Part shown: positions 32,972 to 46,446 of the stretch, in pieces
Layout of the letters: each line of letters begins with the position of its first letter
How positions within the stretch are numbered: position 1 is the stretch's first letter
Source: Thalassotalea sediminis
GTDB taxonomy: Bacteria; Pseudomonadota; Gammaproteobacteria; Enterobacterales; Alteromonadaceae
Reading direction: 5' to 3'
Length of the DNA: 64,000 nt
Assembly (NCBI RefSeq): GCF_030295915.1
Contig: NZ_AP027361.1
Location: 1-64,000 of the forward strand
Program-made: the position numbers and the translations under genes
Notes under the pieces: generated by a model
Databases searched by the model: none
What the model saw: the letters and a program-made list of their open reading frames with translations, nothing else
Told to the model about the DNA's origin: nothing

Positions 32972-33673
32972 ATGAAAAAAGGTCTTATTACATTAGCGGT
33001 TTTATCTAGTTTATCAGTTGGTGCTATTGCGCAAGGTTATCAAGCCGGTGACCTAGTTGTACGTGGTGGTGTAACGAATGTTAACCCAAATAGCGACAAA
33101 GCAGGTGTTTATGTTGGTGCATTAGGTGGTAATACGCCGCTGGCTGTATCTGTAGATGATAATTCACAGTTAGGTTTAAATTTTGTTTACTTTTATGACA
33201 GTAATTGGGCGATAGAAGTACTAGCTGCAACGCCGTTTACACATGACATTATCATTCACGATGCACAAGGTATTTCGCCTGGTATCTTTGATGTTAACGT
33301 TGATGGTGCGACTTTAGGTGAAACAACACATTTACCACCAACAATTAGTGCCGTCTATTATTTTGATACTGACACTGCTTTTAAACCATACGTGGGTGCA
33401 GGTTTAAACTACACTATCTTCTTTGATGAAGACTTTAAAAAAGCGCCTAAGTCACTTGGCTTTAATGATTTAGCGCTAGATAGCTCTTTTGGCTACGCAT
33501 TACAAGTTGGCGCAGATTATCAGTTAGATGACAACTGGCATTTAAATGCTTCAGTACGTTATATTGATATTGATACTGAAGCTACCTTTAAAATTGGCGA
33601 TGAAATTAAAGGTTCTGCAGATGTAGATGTTGATCCTGTCGTGTTCTCATTATTAGTTGGTTATAAGTTTTAA
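32972..33673 (+). CDS. ompW: Outer membrane protein OmpW
   Basis: OmpW is an eight-stranded outer-membrane barrel with a hydrophobic channel, linked to transport of small hydrophobic molecules and to stress responses. The 233-residue protein has a signal peptide (1-20, cleavage after AIA). The mature protein opens GYQAGDLVVRGGVTNVNP and continues with NWAIEVLAATPFTHDI and LPPTISAVYYF, all typical of the family. YVGAGLNYTIFFDE and the C-terminal aromatic ending LLVGYKF (with Phe last, for Bam recognition) also fit. Upstream FNR-like sites suggest oxygen-responsive control. Confidence 0.94.
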   Translation: MKKGLITLAVLSSLSVGAIAQGYQAGDLVVRGGVTNVNPNSDKAGVYVGALGGNTPLAVSVDDNSQLGLNFVYFYDSNWAIEVLAATPFTHDIIIHDAQGISPGIFDVNVDGATLGETTHLPPTISAVYYFDTDTAFKPYVGAGLNYTIFFDEDFKKAPKSLGFNDLALDSSFGYALQVGADYQLDDNWHLNASVRYIDIDTEATFKIGDEIKGSADVDVDPVVFSLLVGYKF

Positions 33674-33696
33674 ACCATATCAATTATAGACTGTTG

Positions 33697-33726
33697 AAAA
33701 GCCACTTACTCATTAAGTGGCTTTTT
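33697..33726. terminator. Bidirectional terminator after ompW
   Basis: The stem AAGCCACTTA / TAAGTGGCTT (33699-33708 with 33714-33723) has a 5-base loop, a T run after and an A run before. It serves ompW and probably also the converging haemoglobin gene. Confidence 0.9.
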
Positions 33727-34156
33727 ATTGGTTAACCATGTGAAATGCTAATTGCGTAAAAGATTGGCGTAAGTGTTTTTTTAACGAAACATTATCAATT
33801 GTTTTATTCATGGCGTTATTCATACATAACAGCCACAAGTCGGCTTGCTTTTTTGTTACCGCGACATGCATGTGCCGTTGACGCAGACGAGGGTGGCCAT
33901 ATTTTTCTTCATATAATGGCGGTCCACCCAGCCAGCCAGATAGATACTGAAAGAATTTTTCTCTAATATCGTCTAATGGCTGTTTATGAATAGCCAGTAA
34001 TGCTTGTAAGTGAATATTACTCTCCATTTCATCATAAAAGGCATTTGCTAAAGCTCTTGTTCCAGCTTCTTGCCCAATGAGCATATAAGGAGTATTACTA
34101 GGAGATAACATTTCGGACTTGTTTGTTTTCTGTAAAAGCTTTTTAATGCCTAACAA
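33725..34156 (-). CDS. Group II truncated haemoglobin
   Basis: The protein has 143 residues. The 2-on-2 globin core begins near residue 24 (YMLIGQEAGTRALANAFYDEME). The E/F region includes KFFQYLSGWLGGPPLYEEKYGHPRLRQRHMHV, typical of group II (TrHbO-like), with the proximal His in RQRHMHV. It also has a conserved Trp in the ADLWLLCM block. Such proteins bind O2 or NO with haem and are linked to oxidative or nitrosative stress. The N-terminal 15 residues before a second Met are extra. It is divergent from aroE by about 25 bases. Confidence 0.9.
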   Translation of the reverse strand: MLGIKKLLQKTNKSEMLSPSNTPYMLIGQEAGTRALANAFYDEMESNIHLQALLAIHKQPLDDIREKFFQYLSGWLGGPPLYEEKYGHPRLRQRHMHVAVTKKQADLWLLCMNNAMNKTIDNVSLKKHLRQSFTQLAFHMVNQ

Positions 34157-34181
34157 AATGATAACCTTTTAAAGAATGAGA

Positions 34182-35003
34182 ATGGATAAATACGCGGTAT
34201 TTGGCAACCCAATAAGCCAATCTAAGTCACCACTTATACACCAAGCGTTCGCTAAGCAAACTGCTCAAGCGATAGAGTATACCGCAATAAAAGCGGAGCT
34301 AGATAATTTTTCTGGTGCTATTCGTGATTTTATGGCGCATGGTGGGAAAGGATGCAATGTAACCGTGCCATTTAAAGAGCAGGCGTTTCAATTGGCCGAT
34401 CAAGTAAGTGAACGTGCAGAATTAGCCGGTGCAGTAAATACATTGTCTTTTAAAGAAGACGGAAGTATCTTTGCAGATAATACAGATGGCGCAGGGCTTG
34501 TCGAAGATTTAAAAGCACATGGTGCTCCATTATCGGGACGTATTTTACTAATAGGTGCTGGTGGTGCTGCAAGAGGCGTTATCCACCCATTATTAGCATT
34601 TTCTCCACTAGAACTCGTTATAGTAAATCGTACATTTTATAAAGCTGAGAGTTTAGCAAAGCGTTTTGAGTCATTCGGGAATGTTGTTGCTATGACGACT
34701 GAAGATTTAAAAGAAGCTGGAACTTTTGATCTCGTTATTAATTCAACGTCTGCTAGCTTATCGGGTGATTTACCACCAATATCAAGTCATGTATTTAACC
34801 AAAATTCTGTTGCTTATGACATGGTCTATGGTGATAAACCTACAGTTTTCTGTCGCTGGGCAAAAGAACAGGGTTGTAAAATTGCAATCGATGGGCTTGG
34901 AATGTTGTTAGGTCAAGCAGCCGTAGCGTTTTCAATTTGGCGCAATGTTATGCCAAATACACAAGTCGTTATGCAAATGCTCAGATCGGAGATGTCTAAG
35001 TAA
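34182..35003 (+). CDS. aroE: Shikimate dehydrogenase
   Basis: AroE reduces 3-dehydroshikimate to shikimate with NADPH in aromatic amino acid synthesis. The chosen ATG gives 273 residues, against 272 for E. coli, and the matching N-terminus DKYAVFGNPISQSKSPLIH. An ATG six bases earlier is an alternative. Substrate-binding blocks are NVTVPFKEQAF (with the catalytic Lys) and ADNTDGAGLVEDL. The NADP fold is GAGGAARGVIHP followed by NRT, which is typical of NADP binding. The C-terminus has DGLGMLLGQAA. Its stop overlaps the yrdB start (TAATG). Confidence 0.96.
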   Translation: MDKYAVFGNPISQSKSPLIHQAFAKQTAQAIEYTAIKAELDNFSGAIRDFMAHGGKGCNVTVPFKEQAFQLADQVSERAELAGAVNTLSFKEDGSIFADNTDGAGLVEDLKAHGAPLSGRILLIGAGGAARGVIHPLLAFSPLELVIVNRTFYKAESLAKRFESFGNVVAMTTEDLKEAGTFDLVINSTSASLSGDLPPISSHVFNQNSVAYDMVYGDKPTVFCRWAKEQGCKIAIDGLGMLLGQAAVAFSIWRNVMPNTQVVMQMLRSEMSK

Positions 35004-35236
35004 TGAATCAAGCAATTTTATTTAATGATGATTTAGTCTTTGATCAAGAAAATGAAGCGTGGAAAGTGACAGGGTTATTATCAGGAGAACTATTAACGAT
35101 CTATTTTCATTCTGCAAATTTAAAGCATTTAGCCAGTATTGATCGTTGTACTAAGTATGATTTAGAAGAAATCACTGAGTTGTGGCTAGAACAAAACGAG
35201 CCAGAGCTCAGTGAAATTCATATTTATGACCTTTAA
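35003..35236 (+). CDS. yrdB: DUF1488 protein YrdB
   Basis: This 77-residue protein of unknown function belongs to the DUF1488 family, as E. coli YrdB does. It starts MNQAILFNDD, with acidic residues at the C-terminus. The ATG shares an A with the aroE stop codon, so expression is coupled to aroE. Its stop codon overlaps that of the converging yrdA gene. The aroE-yrdB-yrdA order matches E. coli. Confidence 0.85.
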   Translation: MNQAILFNDDLVFDQENEAWKVTGLLSGELLTIYFHSANLKHLASIDRCTKYDLEEITELWLEQNEPELSEIHIYDL

Positions 35237-35781
35237 CTATTAAGCTCTTCTATGTACTCGTTCTTGGTTACAATGTAATTCAGGGCTGATTCTTTTAAGA
35301 AATTAAGTTCAGCTTCTTTCAAAGGGCGAGCTTCTTTCATAGGGTTGCCTACGTATAGATAACCGCTGCGTAAAGTTTTATTTGGCGGAACAACGGTTCC
35401 TGCGCCGATAAAGACATCGTCTTCAACTGTCGCGCCATCTAAGATAATACTACCCATACCGACTAAAACTCGATCTCCGATAGTACAACCATGTAACATA
35501 CACTTATGACCAATAGTTACATCAGCACCAATAATTAAAGGAAAACCCTCGGGATTGCCATGAGATGCACGTGTTACATGTAACACTGTTCCATCTTGAA
35601 CATTGGTTCTATCGCCAATGGTTATTTTATTTACATCGCCTCTGGCTGCTACCAATGGCCAAACACTTACTTCGTTTCCCATCGTTATATCACCAATTAA
35701 TACGGCACTTTCATCAATATAACTATTAGTACCAACAACGGGTACTATACCTTTGTAACTTCTAAGAGGATTTGTAGACAT
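35233..35781 (-). CDS. yrdA: Gamma-carbonic anhydrase family protein YrdA
   Basis: The 182-residue protein is a left-handed beta-helix of hexapeptide repeats, as in gamma-class carbonic anhydrase-like proteins. Metal-ligand type His residues occur in LHVTRASHGNP and DVTIGHKCMLHGC. GMGSIILDGATVEDDVFIGAGTVVPP gives the repeat rhythm. A C-terminal helix caps the fold. The true activity of YrdA-type proteins is not settled. The last codon overlaps the converging yrdB stop. In E. coli the same gene lies beside an rRNA operon, as here. Confidence 0.92.
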   Translation of the reverse strand: MSTNPLRSYKGIVPVVGTNSYIDESAVLIGDITMGNEVSVWPLVAARGDVNKITIGDRTNVQDGTVLHVTRASHGNPEGFPLIIGADVTIGHKCMLHGCTIGDRVLVGMGSIILDGATVEDDVFIGAGTVVPPNKTLRSGYLYVGNPMKEARPLKEAELNFLKESALNYIVTKNEYIEELNS

Positions 35782-35995
35782 ATAGATCTCTCAACTGTTT
35801 ATTTATATATATTTATTAAAAGGGTACGTTGAAATTAGATAAAACGCTAATAAGGATAATAAAAAGCTATTTTCTAATAGCTTAGCTAAAATTTAACAAT
35901 TGATTAATGTTTTATCTATTTATGGTTACTTTATATCAATAAAAATAAGGTTTGTACAAAAACAAAGCAAACAAACAATTATTTGAAAATAGTTG

Positions 35996-36023
35996 TTGAC
36001 GTAGGTGCAAAAATCCCTAAAAT
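35996..36023 (+). promoter_or_regulatory. rRNA promoter P1
   Basis: The -35 is TTGACG (35996-36001) and the -10 is TAAAAT (36018-36023), with a 16-base spacer. A GCGCATCC discriminator typical of stringently controlled rRNA promoters follows. An A/T-rich UP-like element lies upstream. Confidence 0.82.
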
Positions 36024-36142
36024 GCGCATCCACTTCTCGGGGACAAGCCAAGAAGCTGTTTTGATAAGTTTAGTGAAGCGAAAGCGACATAAAACACATC
36101 ACCAAACATTAAAAAATAAATTAAAATTTTTTAATAAAAAGG

Positions 36143-36170
36143 TTGACATCAAAACTGGGTTGCGTAGAAT
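36143..36170 (+). promoter_or_regulatory. rRNA promoter P2
   Basis: The -35 is TTGACA (36143-36148) and the -10 is TAGAAT (36165-36170), with a 16-base spacer. It has the same GCGCATCC discriminator as P1, 147 bases downstream of it, with an AT-rich upstream element. Confidence 0.85.
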
Positions 36171-36247
36171 GCGCATCCTCGCTTGAGGCAACGGCCACAA
36201 GCAAGATTGACAAGCGAATGTGACTTATCAATTTATTCGAAAGAATA

Positions 36248-36262
36248 GTTCTTTAACAATTA
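36248..36262 (+). promoter_or_regulatory. boxA antitermination site in the rrn leader
   Basis: GTTCTTTAACAATTA closely resembles the E. coli rrn leader boxA, which binds NusB-NusE to prevent Rho termination. A second copy occurs before 23S. Confidence 0.7.
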
Positions 36263-36452
36263 GTTATCATGCAATTTGTGTGGGCACTCACAGTGATGAT
36301 GTTTTACCAGTAACTTAGGTTACAAAAATGTCTTAGTGAATGTTCATACAAAAACTTATTTAAGTTTTTACTTTTTGTCTAACTTTTTAAAGTAAGTCAA
36401 AAAGATGTACAGAATTCATTGAGCAGCATCTTCGGATGCACAAACGATTTTT

Positions 36453-37995
<1,543 letters not shown>

Positions 37996-38084
37996 TCTTG
38001 AAGTAAGACAGATTATTGTTGAGTGTTCACACAAATTGCATAGATAACGAATATAGAAGAAGTCACCCTGACTAAGTCTAAAAA

Positions 38085-38160
38085 GGGGCTATAGCTCAGC
38101 TGGGAGAGCGCCTGCCTTGCACGCAGGAGGTCAGCAGTTCGATCCTGCTTAGCTCCACCA
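38085..38160 (+). tRNA. tRNA-Ala (anticodon TGC)
   Basis: The 76-base tRNA has acceptor arms GGGGCTA and TAGCTCC including the G3:U70 pair that identifies alanine tRNA. The anticodon loop CTTGCAC, TTCGATC T loop and encoded CCA are present. It is the only tRNA in the 16S-23S spacer; no tRNA-Ile was found. Confidence 0.97.
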
Positions 38161-38458
38161 ATACTTCTTCATAAAGAACGAAAGACCAAATTAAAGGTTA
38201 CTTTTTAGTGATTTTCAATTTGGTTTTTTTAACCAAGTTTTTAACCGAATGCGTGTTGATTACTACTTCTTTAACAATCTGGAAAGCTGATATTTATATC
38301 CCTTAAACATAAAGTTTTATGTTTAAAACCCTTAATAACGTGTCGCGCGTTGTTAAGTGAATTCTAATTCAAGTGCTATTTATAGTACGTGAAAATGTCA
38401 GACATACATTTAGTTTGGGTTTTGTCACTCAAACACTTAAGACTACTTAGGGTTGTAT
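38161..38458 (+). other. 16S-23S spacer after tRNA-Ala
   Basis: No gene is present. A boxA-like CTTCTTTAACAATCT lies at about 38266-38280. The strand GTTGTATGGTTAAG at 38452-38465 pairs perfectly with 41331-41344 after 23S, forming the pre-23S processing stem. Confidence 0.7.
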
Positions 38459-41339
<2,881 letters not shown>

Positions 41340-41464
41340 ACAACACCCAAGTGGTTTTGTTGTATGATGTTTGACAAGTATATTCACGTACTGTGCATTG
41401 AATTAGAAAATATAGATATTAGATTTCCGAGATTGTGTTTACGAAAGTAGACGATAAAAGTTTA

Positions 41465-41582
41465 TGCTTGATGACAATAGCATTGTAGAACCACCTGATC
41501 CCATGCCGAACTCAGTAGTGAAATGCAATAGCGCCGATGGTAGTGTGGGAGTTCCCATGTGAGAGTAGGACATCATCAAGCT
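41465..41582 (+). rRNA. rrf: 5S ribosomal RNA
   Basis: This rRNA of about 118 bases has terminal helix strands GCTTGATG and CATCAAGC. The core CCATGCCGAACTCAG and CGCCGATGGTAGTGTGG matches bacterial 5S. It is the last rRNA in the operon. Confidence 0.95.
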
Positions 41583-41594
41583 TCTAACAATGGA

Positions 41595-41615
41595 AAACCC
41601 AGCATTGCTGGGTTT
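41595..41615 (+). other. Hairpin between 5S and tRNA-Tyr
   Basis: AAACCCAGC and GCTGGGTTT form a perfect 9-base stem with a 3-base loop. No T run follows, so it may be an RNA processing signal or a weak terminator rather than the operon end. Confidence 0.5.
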
Positions 41616-41624
41616 AATCCGTTT

Positions 41625-41709
41625 GGAGGGGTTCCCGAGTGGCCAAAGGGATCAGACTGTAAATCTGACGGCTCCGCCTTCGGTGGTTCGAATCCACCTC
41701 CCTCCACCA
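41625..41709 (+). tRNA. tRNA-Tyr (anticodon GTA)
   Basis: The 85-base class II tRNA has a long variable arm, acceptor strands GGAGGGG and TCCCTCC, the anticodon stem-loop CAGACTGTAAATCTG, a GGTTCGAATCC T arm and encoded CCA. It lies 42 bases after 5S and before the operon terminator, so it is probably the distal gene of the rRNA operon. Confidence 0.96.
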
Positions 41710-41716
41710 TATAAAT

Positions 41717-41744
41717 AAAGCTCGACTTACGTCGGGCTTTTTTT
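41717..41744 (+). terminator. Rho-independent terminator ending the rRNA operon
   Basis: The stem AAGCTCGAC / GTCGGGCTT (41718-41726 with 41731-41739, one G-T pair) has a 4-base loop and a long T run. Confidence 0.9.
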
Positions 41745-41924
41745 ATGCCTAGAAAATGTGAATAAGAACATCGGTTCGACAAAATATTCGGGAAAAATTT
41801 TAAACAGACGTAGTAGCACTATTGATTTAGCTCCGTTTAATTGTGAACCATTTTTTGTAAAGTGACGAAAATATTCAAAACATTAGGAATGTTGTGATAC
41901 CAGAGAGTTGGTGGTTAAAAAATT

Positions 41925-43559
41925 TTATGAACTAAATGCCGTCAGTGCTTCAAATTTGCTTCTTAGTTTTAAATAACGTTTATAAGATTCGCTTTCCGGT
42001 GACAGGTCTCTAAACTGTTTAATTAGTACTTTTGCCTGATTAAAATCTTCTTTTCTATCATTATTGGTTTCATAAGAGATTAACAGTACTTGTAGTAAAT
42101 TGAGTTTAACACCGATGTGATTTGGAAAGTGATATAGAGCCTGGTTTAGCTTATCGATGGCAAGGGTATAATGTTTCGCACGGTAAAGGCTAATACCGAC
42201 CTCTAGCGCGTTTTGGGCTGCTATTTTATCTTTTTCACTAATTGGTCTGTCTGACAATGCTACTACTTCTGACAGTATTTCCATATTGTCAGGATGGGCT
42301 TGTGCAAGTTCTTCTAATATTAATTCCGCTTTACGTCTTCTATGCAGGGCAATCAGCGACTTAGCTATTCTAAACGTCCCTTTGACCGTTATTTCGTTTT
42401 TATAGTGCTCTAGTAGCCGTTCTGCATCTTTACGAGCGCTTTTGGCGAGTCCTGTATCTCTTGCTTTGTTATGTAACTGGGCTGTAAGAAATTGTGCAAT
42501 CACTTTTAGCTCATTAGCTTGAAAGTCTCTAGTCATATTGGCCAATACTAAGAACGCTTTCTGACTGAGCTTTCTTATTTGGCTTTCTGTTAAATTATCG
42601 GAGAGCTCTATCAGCGCTTCAACAAATTGCATTGCATTATCAGGTTTCCGGTGAATCGAGTGATAAGCTAATTCATTAGTTTTCGCTAATGCGCTTGTTG
42701 CCTTATCGAGTTTATTATTATTAAGGCATAGTTCGGCGTATTGTTGTAAACGTGGAACTGAGCGCGGAGAAACTAATAGGGCTTGCTCAAGTGTTTCTTC
42801 AGCCTTTTCATGGGCATTATTATAAATTTGCGCTTTTGCAAGCCAATCGTATGCAGATAAATAAAAAGGGTTATCGTCAACAACTGCTTGAAAACATTTT
42901 TCTGCTTCTAAATAATTTTTTTCAACTAATGCCACTTTTCCCATGCCGATTGCAGCCCATTGACAGTTTGGTGTACCGATATATGCCGCATAGATTTTCT
43001 TTGCTTGATCGTACTCTTCTAACTCGAAATGCTGTCGAGAACGTATGCCTAAACACTCATGTTTATAGGGGCTGTTTTTGTATGACTCTTGCTTACAAAG
43101 CTCAATCACTTTTCTACGGTTATTGTTATCCATGGCATGATAAATTTTTGCCATGTTTTTTTTCTTTTCAAAGGTACGGTTAAGGCGAGTTGTTAGGTCT
43201 TTTAACGTGTAGGGTTTTATTAAGTATTCATCAGGCTTATGTTCTAATGCTGCTAATACCATTGCTTGAGATACTTCAGCGGTGATCATGATGACAACGC
43301 ACTTACGTGAAATAAAATTCTTTGCTCTTAGCTCTTCTAGTATTTGCTGGCCATTTTTTTTGTTTTCGCCTAGATCATAGCCAAGTAAAATAACATCGTA
43401 ATGGTTTGATTCACATAACGCTAATATATCTGGCGCGTGATAGCTCGTTTCGACACTTAGTACGCCAAGACTGTAGGCGAATATCTTAAGTGTATCTCGC
43501 GATTGCTTAATATTATCTATAATCAGAAAGCGCTTGCTTCCATAATCAATGTTAACCAT
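41925..43559 (-). CDS. Receiver domain-tetratricopeptide repeat protein with degenerate receiver
   Basis: The 544-residue protein has an N-terminal response-regulator receiver fold (about 9-128) and a long helical region of tetratricopeptide-like repeats (about 150-540), with blocks such as YDQAKKIYAAYIG, YLEAEKCFQAVVDDNP and AEETLEQALLVSPRS. The receiver keeps D15, T93 and K115, but the second acidic residue is Asn (N16). The usual phosphoacceptor, the residue before Y61 in VILLGYDLG, is Gly (G60); D62 lies two residues on. It may be a phosphorylation-independent protein-interaction scaffold. No kinase is nearby. It is divergent from another response-regulator gene. Confidence 0.82.
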   Translation of the reverse strand: MVNIDYGSKRFLIIDNIKQSRDTLKIFAYSLGVLSVETSYHAPDILALCESNHYDVILLGYDLGENKKNGQQILEELRAKNFISRKCVVIMITAEVSQAMVLAALEHKPDEYLIKPYTLKDLTTRLNRTFEKKKNMAKIYHAMDNNNRRKVIELCKQESYKNSPYKHECLGIRSRQHFELEEYDQAKKIYAAYIGTPNCQWAAIGMGKVALVEKNYLEAEKCFQAVVDDNPFYLSAYDWLAKAQIYNNAHEKAEETLEQALLVSPRSVPRLQQYAELCLNNNKLDKATSALAKTNELAYHSIHRKPDNAMQFVEALIELSDNLTESQIRKLSQKAFLVLANMTRDFQANELKVIAQFLTAQLHNKARDTGLAKSARKDAERLLEHYKNEITVKGTFRIAKSLIALHRRRKAELILEELAQAHPDNMEILSEVVALSDRPISEKDKIAAQNALEVGISLYRAKHYTLAIDKLNQALYHFPNHIGVKLNLLQVLLISYETNNDRKEDFNQAKVLIKQFRDLSPESESYKRYLKLRSKFEALTAFSS

Positions 43560-43718
43560 GAATTCCCTTTATTAACTAATATAATGCAGCGTTAAACTAA
43601 AATGCTTAATTCCGTTCAGTATTACAGAACGTACCGTTAGATTCTATAGCTTCACATCAGCAATGTTAACCTCCATTGTTATTCAGCGAGATCTTAAATA
43701 TGTATAATTAGATCTATT

Positions 43719-44471
43719 ATGAGTATAGAATTATTAACAGAACAAACTCTATCAGTACTAGCTCGTAATTGCCGTATGCAAAAAATACTCATTATTGAAG
43801 ACGACAGCGTAACTTCTTTTGCTTTAAAAACTCAATTAGAACAAAAAGGGTTTGAAGTTTCTCAAGTGTATAATGGATCTGCTGCTATACGTAAAGTGAT
43901 CAGTATTCACCCAGATGTTATTTTACTTGATATCGGCTTACCCGATAAAAATGGCTATGATATTTGTGTTGAATTAAGACAGTTTTACGATGGTGGTATT
44001 ATTTTTTTAACCGCTCAAAACTCAGTTGAAGCAGAAGTGACGTCTTTTGGATTAGGTGCTGATGATTTTGTGGTTAAAACGGCGCCTTTTGAGGTTTTAT
44101 ATCAACGCATAAAGCGTTTAGGAGTTAGGCCTAAACAAGTCAATGTTAATCAAGAGCTCAAGTTTGATGATTTAATTTTTAAGCCTGCTAAAGCAGATTG
44201 TTATTATCGTGACCAAGCACTTAATTTGACTCAAGAAGAGTACGAACTGTTTTACTTTATCGCAACCAATAATGATGAAGTGGTTTCTCGTCAGCTTATA
44301 TTAAAGGTGTTAAAAGGCTCAGACTATAATGGTGTGGACCGCTCTATAGATATAAAAGTTGCACGTATCCGAGCAAAACTTAAAGATAAAGGTGCGCCAA
44401 ACAACATTATTCAATCGATCCGCGCAAAAGGATACCAATTTAATACCAATACAGAAGTCGAGAGTCGTTAA
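43719..44471 (+). CDS. OmpR/PhoB-family response regulator (orphan)
   Basis: The 250-residue protein has a receiver domain (about 22-135) with the acidic pair in IIEDD, the phosphoacceptor Asp in ILLDIGLPDKNG and the Lys in VVKTAPF. The usual Pro after that Lys is Thr. A winged-helix DNA-binding domain (about 150-245) ends with VDRSIDIKVARIRAKL and IRAKGYQF, typical of OmpR/PhoB. No histidine kinase gene is adjacent. An ATG at 43776 would give the usual start MQKILIIEDD; neither start has a clear ribosome-binding site. Its target genes are unknown. Confidence 0.88.
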   Translation: MSIELLTEQTLSVLARNCRMQKILIIEDDSVTSFALKTQLEQKGFEVSQVYNGSAAIRKVISIHPDVILLDIGLPDKNGYDICVELRQFYDGGIIFLTAQNSVEAEVTSFGLGADDFVVKTAPFEVLYQRIKRLGVRPKQVNVNQELKFDDLIFKPAKADCYYRDQALNLTQEEYELFYFIATNNDEVVSRQLILKVLKGSDYNGVDRSIDIKVARIRAKLKDKGAPNNIIQSIRAKGYQFNTNTEVESR

Positions 44472-44548
44472 AAGCTAATTGCATGGCTAAAGTCTATACT
44501 GTAAGCTACGCCGCTTCCCAAGCTCCCCTTAATAATTGAGTACATTGA

Positions 44549-45904
44549 ATGTCATTTTCATCATTAAACTTATCACCTGAACTGTTAAAAGCGGTTCAAG
44601 AGCAAGGGTACGAAACGCCATCCCCTGTGCAACAACAAGCAATTCCAGCCGTGTTGGCAGGCAAAGATGTTATGGCTGCAGCACAAACAGGGACTGGTAA
44701 AACGGCAGGTTTTACGCTACCTATTATTGAAAATTTAATAAAAGGCAAACCCGCTGGAGCTAATCAAGTAAGAGCATTAATTTTAACCCCTACGCGTGAA
44801 CTAGCAGCACAGGTAGCTGACAATGTAAGCATTTATGGTCAATACACTAAGCTGCGCGCGAATGTTGTATTTGGTGGTGTGAAAATAAACCCACAAATGA
44901 TGAAGCTAAGAGCTGGAAGCGATGTTTTAGTAGCTACGCCCGGAAGATTACTCGATCTTTACCAGCAAAATGCGGTTAAATTTTCCCAGCTAGAAGTACT
45001 TGTGTTAGATGAAGCAGATCGTATGTTGGATATGGGATTTATTCGAGATATAAAAAAAATATTATCTTTTTTACCTGATAAGCGACAAAATCTACTTTTC
45101 TCTGCGACATTTTCTCCAGATATCAAGGCATTAGCTAAGGGATTTGTTAATAACCCCGTAGAAGTATCTGTAAGCCCTAGTAATAGTACGGCTAAAACTG
45201 TTCAACAAATTGTTGTTCCTTGTGATAAGAAAAAGAAATCAAAATTACTCAGCTTTTTAATACGAGAAAACGATTGGCAGCAGGTGTTGGTTTTTACTAA
45301 AACCAAACACGGTGCCAATCGGTTAACACGTGAATTGGATAGTCAAGGTATCGCCGCACTGGCAATTCACGGTAATAAAAGCCAAGGTGCGAGGACCAAA
45401 GCTTTAGCACAGTTTAAAGCAGGAGAAACAAGAGTACTTGTTGCAACTGATATTGCCGCTCGTGGCTTAGATATTGATCAATTACCTCAGGTTGTTAATT
45501 TTGAATTGCCGCATGTTTCTGAAGATTATGTTCATCGTATTGGCAGAACGGGTCGAGCTGGAGCTGAAGGTTTTGCCATTTCGCTTGTGTGTGCAGATGA
45601 ACTTAAACTGTTAGAAGACATTGAATATGTCATTCAGCAGCATGTTGAAAGAAAAGTAGAACCAGGTTTTGAGCCAGTTAATGCATTACCATCATCTCGT
45701 GCAATTCGTCCATTGAAAGCTAAGAAGCCGAAAAAACCGAAGAAAAATAATTCAGTTGGCTCTCAAGGTAACAATGTTAATAGTGAAAAGAAGCCTAAAT
45801 TAAGCCCAAGAACAAAGCCAACTGCACATAAACCACGTAAAAAAGCTGTGGATAAGCGAGAGCCAAATACAAAGAAAGCAGACCCTTATGCTGCTAATCG
45901 TTAG
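44549..45904 (+). CDS. rhlE: DEAD-box ATP-dependent RNA helicase RhlE
   Basis: RhlE unwinds short RNA duplexes and takes part in ribosome maturation and RNA decay. The 451-residue protein has the Q-motif region [13 protein letters not shown], motif I AQTGTGKT at 45-52, [18 protein letters not shown], motif [37 protein letters not shown] and HRIGRTGR. The first 370 residues follow E. coli RhlE closely. A Lys/Pro-rich basic tail (about 370-451) probably binds RNA. The stop overlaps the converging yaiI stop by four bases. Confidence 0.94.
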   Translation: MSFSSLNLSPELLKAVQEQGYETPSPVQQQAIPAVLAGKDVMAAAQTGTGKTAGFTLPIIENLIKGKPAGANQVRALILTPTRELAAQVADNVSIYGQYTKLRANVVFGGVKINPQMMKLRAGSDVLVATPGRLLDLYQQNAVKFSQLEVLVLDEADRMLDMGFIRDIKKILSFLPDKRQNLLFSATFSPDIKALAKGFVNNPVEVSVSPSNSTAKTVQQIVVPCDKKKKSKLLSFLIRENDWQQVLVFTKTKHGANRLTRELDSQGIAALAIHGNKSQGARTKALAQFKAGETRVLVATDIAARGLDIDQLPQVVNFELPHVSEDYVHRIGRTGRAGAEGFAISLVCADELKLLEDIEYVIQQHVERKVEPGFEPVNALPSSRAIRPLKAKKPKKPKKNNSVGSQGNNVNSEKKPKLSPRTKPTAHKPRKKAVDKREPNTKKADPYAANR

Positions 45905-46350
45905 CTATTAGCTTGTTGTAACCATTTGTCGAGTTGATTAGCAAAGGCTTGTCGGTCAGCTTGACTAAGTGGTGCACTGCCGCCGGTTTCTATGCCGCTA
46001 GAACGCAAAGTATCCATAAAGTCACGTATATTAAGCCTTTGTTTAATATTATTTTTGGTATACAGCTCGCCTCGAGGATTTAGTGCAATCGCATTTTTGT
46101 CTATAACTTCTGCAGCAAGTGGTATATCACTGGTAATAACGAGGTCGTTTTCTTGGCAGCGTTTAACAATTTCGTTATCAGCAATATCAAAGCCACTTGG
46201 TACTTGAACAAACTTGATAAAACGAGAAGGAGGGATCTTCATCGTGTGATTGGCAATCAACGTGGTGAGCATTGCTTTACGCTCTGCTGCTCTAAATATG
46301 ATTTCTTTGATTGCGACAGGACATGCATCTGCATCTACCCAAATGGCCAT
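45901..46350 (-). CDS. yaiI: YaiI/YqxD family protein (DUF188)
   Basis: The 149-residue protein of the UPF0178/DUF188 family is of unknown function. It begins [16 protein letters not shown], with the Asp residues that resemble a PIN-like metal site, and includes [14 protein letters not shown] and [10 protein letters not shown]. The C-terminal [18 protein letters not shown] is typical. A nuclease-like role has been suggested for the fold but is not shown. Its last codon overlaps the rhlE stop. Confidence 0.9.
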   Translation of the reverse strand: MAIWVDADACPVAIKEIIFRAAERKAMLTTLIANHTMKIPPSRFIKFVQVPSGFDIADNEIVKRCQENDLVITSDIPLAAEVIDKNAIALNPRGELYTKNNIKQRLNIRDFMDTLRSSGIETGGSAPLSQADRQAFANQLDKWLQQANS

Positions 46351-46446
46351 GTTTCATCCATAATGTAAAAAGCTACATAAAATTAATATCTTGTGGGTAT
46401 AGTAGAGCTTACTGTAGTCACTGCCAAGTAAATAAGGCGAGAAAGT

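Larger units (their letters stand above)
35782..36452 (+). promoter_or_regulatory. rRNA operon promoter and leader region
   Basis: This region holds the rrn promoters P1 and P2, each preceded by a very AT-rich stretch that can act as an UP element. A leader follows, containing a boxA-like antitermination site and one strand of the pre-16S processing stem (36269-36290). That strand pairs with 38020-38041 after 16S. A short open frame at 35983-36186 overlaps both promoters and is not a gene. Confidence 0.85.

Noticed and set aside
35983..36186. Short open frame of 67 codons before 16S
   Set aside because: It overlaps both rRNA promoters, is Lys/Arg-rich from AT-rich DNA, and has no family resemblance.
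37996..38458. tRNA-Ile in the 16S-23S spacer
   Set aside because: Only one cloverleaf, tRNA-Ala, is present.
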